Of a stretch of 64,000 nt of DNA, positions 42,495-51,010 are shown in pieces. A program made the translations under genes and the position numbers. Position 1 is the stretch's first letter. Each line of letters begins with the position of its first letter. Location: assembly GCA_040218875.1 (NCBI GenBank), contig JAVJQP010000027.1; one strand, given 5' to 3'. Source of the DNA: Coleofasciculus sp937127375. GTDB lineage: Bacteria > Cyanobacteriota > Cyanobacteriia > Cyanobacteriales > Coleofasciculaceae. Below the pieces are notes generated by a model, which was not told where the DNA came from, did no database searches, and saw only the letters and a list, made by a program, of their open reading frames with translations.

Positions 42495-43850
42495 TTATTG
42501 AACCGCTAGACTAGAAATTGTCGAATAAATCGCATTAAATTTTTCATTGGTAACCAGACCGAGGGGATCAGTAGAAAAATCGGGTTTGAGTCGTTTAACC
42601 TGATACATATCAATTTCGCCTTTATTTTTAGCCGCAATTTTACCCCGATAGTCACACTGGAAAAAATCCTTAACCAAATCAAACGTCGCTTGGGAAATAT
42701 TAATCGTTCCCGGAATCGCAGATGATTCCATCCGGGATGCTGTATTCACCGTATCCCCCCATACATCATAAGTAAACTTCTTCCGCCCAATCACACCTGC
42801 GAGTAATGAACCCGAATGAATACCAATCCGAATCTGCCAATAGGGTTCATTTTTCTGCCTCTTTTCAATTTGTCGCCAGTGAATAAATGTCTGGATTTGT
42901 AAAGCTGCTAGCACTGTATCAATAGCATGAGTTGATTTGGCGACGGGAATACCAGAGACTGCCATATAACTATCGCCGATTGTTTTTAATTTTTCCAGGT
43001 TATACACTTCACTGACTAAATCAAAAAACGAGAAACAATAATCTAATTCCTGAACTAGCGCTTCCGGTGAGAGTTGTTCAGCAATTTTAGTAAAGTCTTT
43101 GAAATCAGTAAATAAAACCGTGGCACAGTCATAATGAACAGGTTTTACTTTTCCCGTTTCCTTTAACTCATAAGCAATCGGTTCAGGGAGAATATTTAAT
43201 AAAAGTTGGTCAGATTTACGTCGTTCTCGTTCCAGACTTGAGTAAAGCAGATTCATTTCTGCCAATAGCGCGTTCATTTCCTGGAAACATCTGGCATTGC
43301 GAATCGCACAGGCTAATTGCACCGCTAGTAAATAACCAATGCGTAAATCTTCCTGGGAATAGCCAGAGGGGTGGCTGGTGGCAAAATTTAGCGAACCGAT
43401 AACTTGATTATCTCTAGCTAGGGGCAGAATAATTTTAGAGGGGTAGGCAGATAAAAAGGTATCGCTGGAATCCTGGGGATTAAGTTGAGATTGTCCAGTT
43501 TTTAGAGCGCGACTAATCGGGTTATTGCCGGAAATGGGGCAATTTGGGCAGGGAATTGGTGAACCAAACAAGGTGACTAAGCGAAACGTACCATCATCAC
43601 TTTTGAGACAAACGCTGCAATGCTGAAAGTCTAATAACCATTTGGCTTGTTGACTGACAATTTGTAAAATTTCGTCTAAATTTAAGGAAGAGTTAATTGC
43701 ATTGGAAATTTCATTAACGGCGGCAATCCGGGAGGAAAGCCCCTGAATTTGAGTCAGTAATTGTCGGGTAGTTTGCAGGAGTTGTTCCCGATCCTGAGCT
43801 TCGATTTGATGATTGCTACTGGCAAATAAAGAAAAACTCATCTGACTCAT
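42495..43850 (-). CDS. GAF-domain adenylate cyclase (class III)
   Basis: The 451-residue protein has a GAF sensor domain at about 30-190 (SSLNLDEILQIVSQQAKWLL; a Cys-rich part FQHCSVCL and CPNCPI), a linker coiled-coil (EMNLLYSSLERERRKSDQLL), then a class III cyclase domain at about 235-420. Metal Asp residues are in VLFTDFKDFTKIAEQL and LKTIGDSYMAVSG; the base-recognition Lys (EKLKTIGD) and Asp (TYDVWGDTVNTASRMES) favour ATP, so cyclic AMP is the likely product. No signal peptide; soluble. The Cys cluster in GAF could bind metal or sense redox. Confidence 0.9.
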   Translation of the reverse strand: MSQMSFSLFASSNHQIEAQDREQLLQTTRQLLTQIQGLSSRIAAVNEISNAINSSLNLDEILQIVSQQAKWLLDFQHCSVCLKSDDGTFRLVTLFGSPIPCPNCPISGNNPISRALKTGQSQLNPQDSSDTFLSAYPSKIILPLARDNQVIGSLNFATSHPSGYSQEDLRIGYLLAVQLACAIRNARCFQEMNALLAEMNLLYSSLERERRKSDQLLLNILPEPIAYELKETGKVKPVHYDCATVLFTDFKDFTKIAEQLSPEALVQELDYCFSFFDLVSEVYNLEKLKTIGDSYMAVSGIPVAKSTHAIDTVLAALQIQTFIHWRQIEKRQKNEPYWQIRIGIHSGSLLAGVIGRKKFTYDVWGDTVNTASRMESSAIPGTINISQATFDLVKDFFQCDYRGKIAAKNKGEIDMYQVKRLKPDFSTDPLGLVTNEKFNAIYSTISSLAVQ

Positions 43851-44008
43851 CCCTCATCTGATCATGGGGGAAGCCTCTACTTGTCTACATGTCTTACTTC
43901 TCCATTATTATTCATGATCGAGAATTGGGGGAGTTGAACGACCATCTGTCGATAATTCTTCATGAAGCGTCCCCTACCCTAAGCCGAGTCTGGGTGGAAG
44001 TCAGATGT

Positions 44009-44551
44009 TTATAGGGTATCGATTTCTAGAGCGATCGCGTCGGTATATTGATTAATAGCGGTGAATACGTTAGCTGTGGCAATCAGTTCAAAGATTTCTG
44101 CTTGATCCAATCCCAACTCATGCAGATGTTGATAGTCAGTATCACTGAGTTGCTGGGGTTTCGTCGCTGCTAGCAAGCTAAAATGAATCACGGCTTTTTC
44201 ACGTTCCGGTAAGGGACAGTTATCGAAGTCGCTGACTAACATTTGCAGTACCTGTTCGCTAATTCCCAATGCGGATAAGCTGTGCAGATGAACCTTTAGC
44301 GCATAATCGCTACCATTCGCCTGGGAGATCGCTACACCAATCATTTCCTTGATCGTGCGAGGAATCGTTCCTTTTAAAATAGTGCAGCGAAATTGTTGCC
44401 AGGTTGCGGCTAAAAAATCGGGACGAATCGCCATAGATTTAAATAAATTGGGAACCATCCCAAATCCCAATTCGGTGCTAATTTCATCGTAAATATTTTG
44501 GACGAGGGGCTTGGTGATCGGATGGGTGTCTTGCAAGGGAAACTGTGCCAT
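44009..44551 (-). CDS. Carboxymuconolactone decarboxylase/AhpD-like protein
   Basis: From MAQFPLQDTHPITKPLVQNI the protein is 180 residues. ATG at 44549-44551 is chosen because GAGGT lies 4 bases before it, although the frame is open further up. The all-helical fold has PNLFKSMAIRPDFLAATWQQ, GTIPRTIKEMIGVAISQANG and YALKVHLHSLSALGISEQVL. The usual CxxC of AhpD is replaced by a Gly-Ser-Asp...His-Leu-His pattern (no Cys pair), so alkylhydroperoxidase redox chemistry is doubtful. It is better called an AhpD/CMD-fold protein of unknown reaction. Confidence 0.78.
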   Translation of the reverse strand: MAQFPLQDTHPITKPLVQNIYDEISTELGFGMVPNLFKSMAIRPDFLAATWQQFRCTILKGTIPRTIKEMIGVAISQANGSDYALKVHLHSLSALGISEQVLQMLVSDFDNCPLPEREKAVIHFSLLAATKPQQLSDTDYQHLHELGLDQAEIFELIATANVFTAINQYTDAIALEIDTL

Positions 44552-44862
44552 AATTACCTCGAAAATGATTGCGTTTTGGTAATACGATGTATTACGATAG
44601 ATTGAGTTCTCCTGGCACCGACTTTTAAGTTGGCGAGAGAGGAGATACGCCGGGATAAAATCCAAGCAGCAGGGTTTATGGCGATAACCAATCAACCCTG
44701 AAGGATGAAGGATAACTTCTAGTAGAATGCCCCCAAAGTGGTCGTCAAATCCCAGCGGTTCTCTCGTGCATTGCCGGAATTGACTAAAGTAAGAATAATA
44801 AAACCCTAACCATACATATCAGTTCTGGGGTTAATTGTCTACCCAAAAGTGAGCATTGCGTA

Positions 44863-46182
44863 ATGATGATTTCACAAACCGAGTATCGCCAACGCCGCGA
44901 ACAGTTGATGAGTCAGATGGGTCAGGGGACGGCTATCTTCCGCAGCGCCCCGGTTGCGGTAATGCATAATGATGTGGAATATAATTTTCGTCAGGATAGT
45001 GATTTCTTTTATCTGACGGGGTTTAATGAAGCTGAAGCCGTGGCGGTGTTAGCGCCGCACCATGCTGAACACCGCTTTATTCTGTTTGTCCAACCTAAAG
45101 ATCCAGAGAAGGAGGTTTGGACAGGATATCGGACGGGGGTTGATGGGGCGAAAGAACGCTACGGTGCGGATGAGGCGTATCCGATGACGGAACTGGAGGA
45201 GAAGTTACCCCAGTATTTAGAGAAGGCAGATCGGATTTATTATCAGTTAGGGCGCGATCGCGACTTTAATCAAACTGTTCTCACCCATTGGCAAAGGTTG
45301 ATGCGGACGTATCCTAAGCGGGGAACGGGTCCGATGGCGATTGAGTCTACGAATCCGCTGCTTCAGAAGATGCGCTTGGTGAAGAGTCCAACGGAGTTGG
45401 AGATGATGCGTCAAGCGGCGGCGATTTCCGTAGACGCCCATAATCACGCCCGCAAATTTGCCCAACCGGGATGTTATGAGTACCAAATTCAGGCGGAAAT
45501 CGAACATATTTTCCGTCAACGGGGGGCGTTGGGTCCAGCCTATCCGTCGATTGTGGCGTCGGGGGTGAATAGTTGTATCCTGCATTATGTGGAAAATACC
45601 CGCCAGATGCAAGCTGGGGATTTACTGTTAATTGATGCGGGCTGTGCCTATCAGTATTACAATGCCGATATTACCCGCACGTTTCCTCTTGGGGGAAAAT
45701 TTAGCGGAGATCAACGGATTATTTATGAGTTGGTGTTGAAAGCGCAGCAAGACGCGATCGCACAAGTGCAACCGGGAAAGCCGTATAATCTATTTCACGA
45801 TACCGCCGTGCGGGTGTTGGTGGAAGGATTAATGGATTTGGGATTGTTGGCGGGAGATATCGAGGAAATTATTAAGGAGGAGAAATATAAGCCCTTCTAC
45901 ATGCATCGGACTGGACATTGGTTAGGGTTAGATGTTCATGATTCTGGGGTATATAAGAATGGGGAAGAATCCTGGCAAACTTTTGAACCGGGTCAAGTGG
46001 TGACAGTGGAACCGGGATTGTATATTGGCTTAGATATTAAACCTGTGGAAGGTCAACCTGAGATTCCTGAACGCTGGCGCGGGATTGGTGTCAGAATTGA
46101 GGATGATGTTTTGGTTACCGAGTCGGGGAATGAGGTGTTAACGGCTGGGGTGCCAAAGTTGGTGGATGAGATGGAAGGGTAA
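44863..46182 (+). CDS. pepP: Xaa-Pro aminopeptidase
   Basis: The 439-residue metallopeptidase removes N-terminal residues that precede proline. An N-terminal creatinase-like domain (YRQRREQLMSQMGQGTAIFR, DSDFFYLTGFNEAEAVAVLA) is followed by the pita-bread catalytic domain. The five metal ligands are visible: Asp in LLIDAGCAYQYYNADITRTF (two), His in MHRTGHWLGLDVHDSG, and Glu in VTVEPGLYI and GVRIEDDVLV. Length is standard. ATG at 44863 begins MMISQTEYRQRRE. Confidence 0.94.
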   Translation: MMISQTEYRQRREQLMSQMGQGTAIFRSAPVAVMHNDVEYNFRQDSDFFYLTGFNEAEAVAVLAPHHAEHRFILFVQPKDPEKEVWTGYRTGVDGAKERYGADEAYPMTELEEKLPQYLEKADRIYYQLGRDRDFNQTVLTHWQRLMRTYPKRGTGPMAIESTNPLLQKMRLVKSPTELEMMRQAAAISVDAHNHARKFAQPGCYEYQIQAEIEHIFRQRGALGPAYPSIVASGVNSCILHYVENTRQMQAGDLLLIDAGCAYQYYNADITRTFPLGGKFSGDQRIIYELVLKAQQDAIAQVQPGKPYNLFHDTAVRVLVEGLMDLGLLAGDIEEIIKEEKYKPFYMHRTGHWLGLDVHDSGVYKNGEESWQTFEPGQVVTVEPGLYIGLDIKPVEGQPEIPERWRGIGVRIEDDVLVTESGNEVLTAGVPKLVDEMEG

Positions 46183-46203
46183 TTATTTCACCCAAATCCG
46201 GGG

Positions 46204-46480
46204 TGTAGGGGCGGGTTTAGGGACTTTGATCGCGGTGTTACCGTTAACTTTTGTGGCAAAACCCGCCCTTTTCTAAAATCAAAGCAATCAATTCCAAAGT
46301 AGCCCTGAACTAAAGTAGCCCTGAACTAAAGTACTCTAAGAGAAGCCGCTCCGCGTCTACGGGCTAAAAGCTTAAACCCGTTAAAACGGGTTCAAAGACT
46401 TAGCTCAAGTAAGCTTTAGCTTACTTGAGCTTTAGGTTCCGGAAATTTATTTCCTGGCTTTCAAGTTGGCAACATGCTAA
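46204..46480. repeat. Compound of palindromic repeats
   Basis: A GGGCGGGTTT element (46204-46270) is followed by CCTGAACTAAAGTA twice, then AAACCCGTTAAAACGGGTT (46376-46394), CTCAAGTAAGCTTTAGCTTA (46405-46430) and GAAATTTATTTCCTGGC. The last part belongs to a family of about 150 bp with copies near 58760-58910 and, reversed, 63785-63910. Confidence 0.75.
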
Positions 46481-46531
46481 TTTAGGTAGGATTTGGTAGT
46501 TTTAGTCCCCTTTTCAGTACCATTAGTACCA

Positions 46532-46726
46532 TTAGTTAGCTCCCTTGGCGGGATGCTGTGTCAGTGGTGCGCTAGTAGTCGGGCACGATGATATCGTGCC
46601 CCTACAAGTAGGGTTTGTTTTAGGTTTATGGAATACAGAAAGCATGAGTTGAGCGCGAGCTTCGTTTTTTGCCCTCCGCTCAGGTGTCATTCGCTTTCGC
46701 AACTCGCTAAAGGGCTTGGTTTTCAT
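46532..46726 (-). pseudogene. Remnant of HTH antitoxin gene
   Basis: The first 30 or so codons read MKTKPFSELRKRMTPERRAK then NEARAQLMLSV, the conserved start of small XRE-type antitoxins of HigA class in cyanobacteria, which continue into a helix-turn-helix domain. Here the frame runs instead into a GGCACGATATCGTGCC palindrome (46578-46602) and low-complexity sequence. No toxin gene is next to it. Confidence 0.55.
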
Positions 46727-47091
46727 AAGCTGTTCGGCATTTAAACCTTAATATCAATAACGGCGAAAGCCTTGCCGTAGTGCGTTAAGCGAAGCCATGC
46801 CGCAGGCTTTGCATCTTGCTCGCTACATCAAGCATCTTGCTCGCTACTAATACCCAATTTAAATGCATGACAGCTTACAAAATACTCTCTAGTTGATGAT
46901 TGAACAGTTGATTCAGACCTTCTAGGTGAAGTTTGAAGAGTTGATTCAGGTAAGTACGAATGTTTGAGCCTATGCATACATCTATTGTGCCTCAGTAAAG
47001 TATTCAAGTTTACAAAGTCCCCGCTAAATCTGTGGGCATTACCTTCTATCATAATCTCAGAGCAATCTCAATGACCACCAACAAAGTTATT
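46727..47091. other. Spacer with small repeats
   Basis: No gene supported. Short direct repeats CATCAAGCATCTTGCTCGCT and GGTGAAGTTTGAAGAGTTGA-like units are visible near 46810-46950. Confidence 0.5.
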
Positions 47092-47709
47092 TCAACCAAC
47101 GCATTTAACCTTTTTGAGACTTCCATCCTCTTTGAGAGCCACAACCTCAACCTTGACCCTTTGCCCTTCAGAGAGCGATTTCGCTTTTTTTGGCTCTTTT
47201 TCCGTTAATTTAATCGTTTCCAAAATCGTGTATGTTACCTTATTTCCCTTAACGCCTGTAACCGTGGCGTCTAAGATTTGACCCACCTGAAAATCATGAG
47301 TGCTAACCACTTCAGCAATTTCCGCTTGACGCGCTGACTCGACGACGGGGGCGCTAATTTCGCCAACAGGTTCAGCGTTTTGGTAATAACGCATTAGCCG
47401 ATAAGACCAGCCTAAAATATGTAACATGACTGGGGGATTATCTTGATAGGCTTTTAGGTATTGGTTACAAGCATTGTCAATCGCTTGGTAGTAGTCAGAC
47501 GTTCGCTTACTATGTCCAATTTGTCTGCCATTTCTGACCAAGGTTTTGAGATAATCAAACAATTTGGTTCCGTCTTGGGTGGCGTAATTGCGAAGATAGG
47601 CGATCGCTTTTCCTAGTTCATTCGCGTCTGTATCCGCTTGAACTAGAGTTTGCGCGATCGCATGGGCAATTTGCCACTGGAGTTCGGTTAAGTCTTCTGT
47701 TATTACCAT
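47092..47709 (-). CDS. Type III-D operon protein, unknown function
   Basis: This 205-residue protein is the last gene of the minus-strand cas operon, 95 bases behind the RAMP gene at 47805. Residues 1-120 look all-helical (ELQWQIAHAIAQTLVQADTD, KLFDYLKTLVRNGRQIGHSK, DYYQAIDNACNQYLKAYQDN), resembling a small-subunit-like bundle with a basic RNGRQIGHSKR patch. Residues about 140-205 are strand-rich (FQVGQILDATVTGVKGNKVT, SEGQRVKVEVVALKEDGSLK) and look like an S1/OB-type RNA-binding domain. I do not know an established cas name for it. Candidate roles are a second Cas11-like subunit or a crRNA/target-binding accessory. It could also be a passenger. Confidence 0.6.
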   Translation of the reverse strand: MVITEDLTELQWQIAHAIAQTLVQADTDANELGKAIAYLRNYATQDGTKLFDYLKTLVRNGRQIGHSKRTSDYYQAIDNACNQYLKAYQDNPPVMLHILGWSYRLMRYYQNAEPVGEISAPVVESARQAEIAEVVSTHDFQVGQILDATVTGVKGNKVTYTILETIKLTEKEPKKAKSLSEGQRVKVEVVALKEDGSLKKVKCVG

Positions 47710-47804
47710 ATAGAAAAGAATAATATAATTTGGAAAGAACCTCTCCCCCAGCCCCTCTCCTGCGAGGAGAGGGGAGTTAGTTGGATTGGGGGTTGTTGGG
47801 TTTT

Positions 47805-48830
47805 CTAATACATTCCTTCCGGCGGTTCTCTCTGTGTCGGATATCCCAACACCTTGACTAACTCCTGCAATGGCTGAGATTGCACCAATTCTCGATGCGC
47901 CGCCTGAATCGCCTGTTGGATAAACTGTTGCAAAGGTTTTCCGGTGAGGGGTTGGGATTGGCTTCGGTAAGATAAATAGCGATCGCGTATATTATCCACA
48001 GGTTCTATACTCGTTACCTCAACCGTCATTGTCCCCATCCCAATCGGTTTCCCCCCACCCACTTTCAGGGCGATGGCGTGTTGTGTATCTTGTCCCAGTA
48101 CAATCAGTAAGGTTCCCAGTTCCCCTTGGGTTAAATTTCGATAGGGTAATGATGTGGTAAACCCAAAAGTTTTCACCGCTTGTTGTACCGATATTCCCTG
48201 CTGTTGTCCTTTATCGATAGCCCGAATTGTGTGATAATAAAATTTGCGCCCAGCGACCTTTTCCTGGTTAAAATAACCTGGGTATTCATGAGGACGAGGA
48301 CGATAGAGAGAGGGCATAAATCCGGGACGAAATTCAGTGGATTCACACTCAGCATCACTAAACTGAATTAACCCTTGCCAATTCAGCGCCCCAAATACCC
48401 GACAAGCTGGACAAAGTTGGGTTTTGTCGCGACATTCCTGATAGCCTGGGGGGATTTGATTGGATTTTGCCCTCGTTTTACACAAACAGCTACGGGTAAT
48501 TGCTTCATAGGTAGACCGTACCACACCCTTAAGAGAACTCCCCGGAATAATTAACTGTCCTGCGCTTCCCTGAATCATGGTTTTAATCAAGGGAATCGAC
48601 GTTTGTCCCACATCCGTTCCCAAAGCGACAACACCCGTAGAAACGTGTAATCCGGTTTGCACCGTTAACTTTAACTGTAACCGTCCATGAACGCGAGCGC
48701 GATAATATTGATCTTGTCCTTTAGGCGGTTGTAATTGCGGCTTGTCTTTCGGTAAAGGAATCAGATGATAAGGTTTCTGGGCAATACTTTGGGATAGCTG
48801 CGGACGGGGACGGGGTTTATTATAACTCAT
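47805..48830 (-). CDS. RAMP protein (Cas7-like), Cys-rich
   Basis: The 341-residue protein is a Cas7-type RAMP. LQLKLTVQTGLHVSTGVVAL and QLIIPGSSLKGVVRSTYEAI are the Csm3/Cmr4/Cmr6-like entry, and LKVGGGKPIGMGTMTVEV is the Gly-rich loop. A Cys set (CLCK, YQECRDK, CPACRVFG, near residues 114-145) should bind zinc, as in some Csm3 subgroups. The basic Pro-rich first 40 residues (PRPRPQLSQS, PKDKPQLQPPKGQD) may contact RNA. An Asp in LGTDVGQTSIPLIK could be the target-cutting residue. ATG overlaps the csx19 stop by 4 bases. Confidence 0.82.
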   Translation of the reverse strand: MSYNKPRPRPQLSQSIAQKPYHLIPLPKDKPQLQPPKGQDQYYRARVHGRLQLKLTVQTGLHVSTGVVALGTDVGQTSIPLIKTMIQGSAGQLIIPGSSLKGVVRSTYEAITRSCLCKTRAKSNQIPPGYQECRDKTQLCPACRVFGALNWQGLIQFSDAECESTEFRPGFMPSLYRPRPHEYPGYFNQEKVAGRKFYYHTIRAIDKGQQQGISVQQAVKTFGFTTSLPYRNLTQGELGTLLIVLGQDTQHAIALKVGGGKPIGMGTMTVEVTSIEPVDNIRDRYLSYRSQSQPLTGKPLQQFIQQAIQAAHRELVQSQPLQELVKVLGYPTQREPPEGMY

Positions 48831-49336
48831 CTTGGCATTTCCACAGTTAAGGCAACAAAATGCACCGTTGCGGTTGGTTGAGCGATAAAATAACGCTGGG
48901 CTAATTTCGGCTGATTGGGGGAAGTCTTACTCACATCCAGACTCTCTGGATAAATGAGCGATCGCGGAAATCGGGTTTCATTGATAGGATACCCATAAGC
49001 TGGGCGTTGTTCAGTTTTCCAATAGGATTTATCCTCAGATTCACTGGCATATTCTGTATCATCAATAATCGATTTAAAGCCTGGAACCTCACCCGTATTC
49101 GACAACACAAGGACGCTATAACGGTCATTTTGGCGTTTCCAACGGAACTCGCGATCGCAATTAAACATCTGTCCTTCAGGAGAGGAAAAATCATCAGGTA
49201 ATTTGTCCACAATTCCACTAACTTGATGACTCCAGCGCAGAAAATAATAACTCGGCGCAGTAGCTTGCTTTTGCACTAATTCTCTTAACTGAGTTTCAGT
49301 GAGCAAATCTTGACAAACACCAACAAAAGGACTCAT
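48827..49336 (-). CDS. csx19: Type III-D CRISPR protein Csx19
   Basis: From the ATG that overlaps the previous stop codon in an ATGA (49333-49336) the protein is 169 residues: MSPFVGVCQDLLTETQLREL. The pattern YYFLRWSHQVSGIVDKLPDD, YSVLVLSNTGEVPGFKSIID and LAQRYFIAQPTATVHFVALT resembles Csx19 (TIGR03984), a marker of type III-D loci. Its job in the complex is not settled for most systems. An upstream in-frame start would overlap the RAMP gene by 34 bases and is less likely. Confidence 0.75.
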   Translation of the reverse strand: MSPFVGVCQDLLTETQLRELVQKQATAPSYYFLRWSHQVSGIVDKLPDDFSSPEGQMFNCDREFRWKRQNDRYSVLVLSNTGEVPGFKSIIDDTEYASESEDKSYWKTEQRPAYGYPINETRFPRSLIYPESLDVSKTSPNQPKLAQRYFIAQPTATVHFVALTVEMPR

Positions 49337-50283
49337 GCTGCACCTGCTTCCACTCTCTGACACCAAGCCTGAACCGCCCGCATAAATAAATCCTGAACTT
49401 GTTCCTTTCCTCGCCAGTTTAACTGTACCCCAAACCCCAGCGCCATTGATTCCGCCCGCACAGGAGTATCTTGCATATCATTAGCTGGAAAACCATAGCG
49501 TTCTCGTTCCGCTTCCGCCAAAAACATACCAGCCCCCAAAAGTTGATTATCTTGCCATTCACCGCCACCACCCAAACTCCGAATCCGTTGATTTTCAACA
49601 ACACAACCCGGATATTGAACAACCGCCTGGTTTAATTTCACCTCCACAATTCCCAACCCGCGAGACTTAGCAAACCCCAAACCAAACCATCCCTCATCCA
49701 AATCCCGCAACACTAAGCCAATTAATCCCAATTGGGCTAACGAGAAGTTTTTCAGATGGAGTTTAGTCCGAAACTCTCCCGCCGTACAAACTTGATAATT
49801 AAACGGTCCCACCGCCACCGAACCAAACACGCGGTCAATCGCCACCCCATTCCGTTCTTCCAGTTTCACAGATTGAGACTCAACCGGATAAGCATCCTCA
49901 ATTCTCACCCGACTAGAAATTGACGTATTCCCAAACATCTGATCCGTAAACGAGGATAACTTATAGAGTTCATAACCTGACTTATTTTTCAGATAGTCAT
50001 AATTATCATTTAACGGATCATTTGCCCAGAGGCTATTCGGATTATCAGAATTCCGATTATCGCGTCCAACTGTTCTTACAATTCGTTCCCCATGGGCGCG
50101 AATTGCCCCTTTTAGAGAACTTCCAGGCAAATAAACCGAACGCCCTTCCCCATGATAAGTTTCCACGAATTCCATATCCGGCTTCGTCGGATCAGCACCT
50201 TCTCGCCCTGACTTGATCAGAATGGGACCACAGGGAATTAAACTAAAATCAATCGTACATTGATTAACCAATCGTTTATGCAT
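49333..50283 (-). CDS. RAMP protein (Cas7/Csm3-like)
   Basis: The 316-residue protein has CTIDFSLIPCGPILIKSGRE, then VYLPGSSLKGAIRAHGERIV (the Csm3 thumb-entry block), RNGVAIDRVFGSVAVGPFNY and the Gly-rich GFAKSRGLGIVEVKLN. These fit a Cas7-like backbone subunit of a type III complex, close to Csx7/SSO1426-type RAMPs. Asp in GADPTKPDMEFVET may be the catalytic residue. A C-terminal part of about 90 residues (GGGGEWQDNQLLGAGMFLAE onward) is extra. It is separated from the upstream cas genes by the PD-(D/E)XK-like gene and the tandem repeats. Confidence 0.82.
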   Translation of the reverse strand: MHKRLVNQCTIDFSLIPCGPILIKSGREGADPTKPDMEFVETYHGEGRSVYLPGSSLKGAIRAHGERIVRTVGRDNRNSDNPNSLWANDPLNDNYDYLKNKSGYELYKLSSFTDQMFGNTSISSRVRIEDAYPVESQSVKLEERNGVAIDRVFGSVAVGPFNYQVCTAGEFRTKLHLKNFSLAQLGLIGLVLRDLDEGWFGLGFAKSRGLGIVEVKLNQAVVQYPGCVVENQRIRSLGGGGEWQDNQLLGAGMFLAEAERERYGFPANDMQDTPVRAESMALGFGVQLNWRGKEQVQDLFMRAVQAWCQRVEAGAA

Positions 50284-50313
50284 AATCTAAGTTTATCTGA
50301 AACAACCTATCCT

Positions 50314-50934
50314 TTAAGCCGCGACTAAGGTATCTAGTTGGGCTTCACAGTGTTGAAAAATAGAGTGAACGGCTGCAAATAGTGAATCGAGTTCCTGAAT
50401 ACTATAAAACGTAATATTTTGGGTAAATACATTGCCTTCTAGTTTACCAAACTGCCAACGATCACCATTAGAAACAATCCCAAAGACAGTAATCTGAGGA
50501 TATTGATTCAGGCGTTGAGCCGCCACCATTTCGGCTGCACACTGACCCCACCCCTCTTTAAACTTATCTTGTTTTGCCTCAACCAGTAAGAAATAGGGTT
50601 GGTCAAAAACAACTTTTCCCAGTGGAGAGCGTTTAGCTAAAATATACTCCGGAAATCCAGAAAGCGTCTCATCGTAATTAAGCGATTCATGACTCCATAA
50701 AATAAACTTACTAGAATAACATTTCCAGACCTGTTTCAGCACCGGATAAATGAGATTCTCACAAATCGCAAACTCTGAATTATTCACCACCCCTTCCCGC
50801 ATCACCATCTGGAGATCTTCCCGGAAATAGTCCGGAATATCAAAAGGAGATTCAACAATAAAATTTTCCTCATTATAAGTAATTTGAAACTCTTGAATAA
50901 CATCCGCAATACTGGTGTACTTACTAAATGACAT
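50314..50934 (-). CDS. PD-(D/E)XK-like nuclease-fold protein
   Basis: The preferred start is MSFSKYTSIADVIQEF at 50934, which has GAGGTGAGG upstream, giving 206 residues; the frame is open to 51000, but that part is repeat-derived. A Glu in FAICENLIYPVLKQVWKCYS, Pro-Glu in LSGFPEYILAKRSP and FLLVEAKQDKFKEGWGQCAA (E-x-K) form a PD-(D/E)XK core, as in type II restriction-like and Uma2-like proteins. The family is common as a lone gene in cyanobacteria, so it is probably a passenger that entered the cas operon together with the repeat array upstream. A role in defence is possible but not shown. Confidence 0.6.
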   Translation of the reverse strand: MSFSKYTSIADVIQEFQITYNEENFIVESPFDIPDYFREDLQMVMREGVVNNSEFAICENLIYPVLKQVWKCYSSKFILWSHESLNYDETLSGFPEYILAKRSPLGKVVFDQPYFLLVEAKQDKFKEGWGQCAAEMVAAQRLNQYPQITVFGIVSNGDRWQFGKLEGNVFTQNITFYSIQELDSLFAAVHSIFQHCEAQLDTLVAA

Positions 50935-51010
50935 AATCATCACCTCACCTCTCATAGTTTGTAATTCAAATGTAGGGTGCGTTAGCGGAGCGTAACGCAC
51001 CGTTTAAAAA

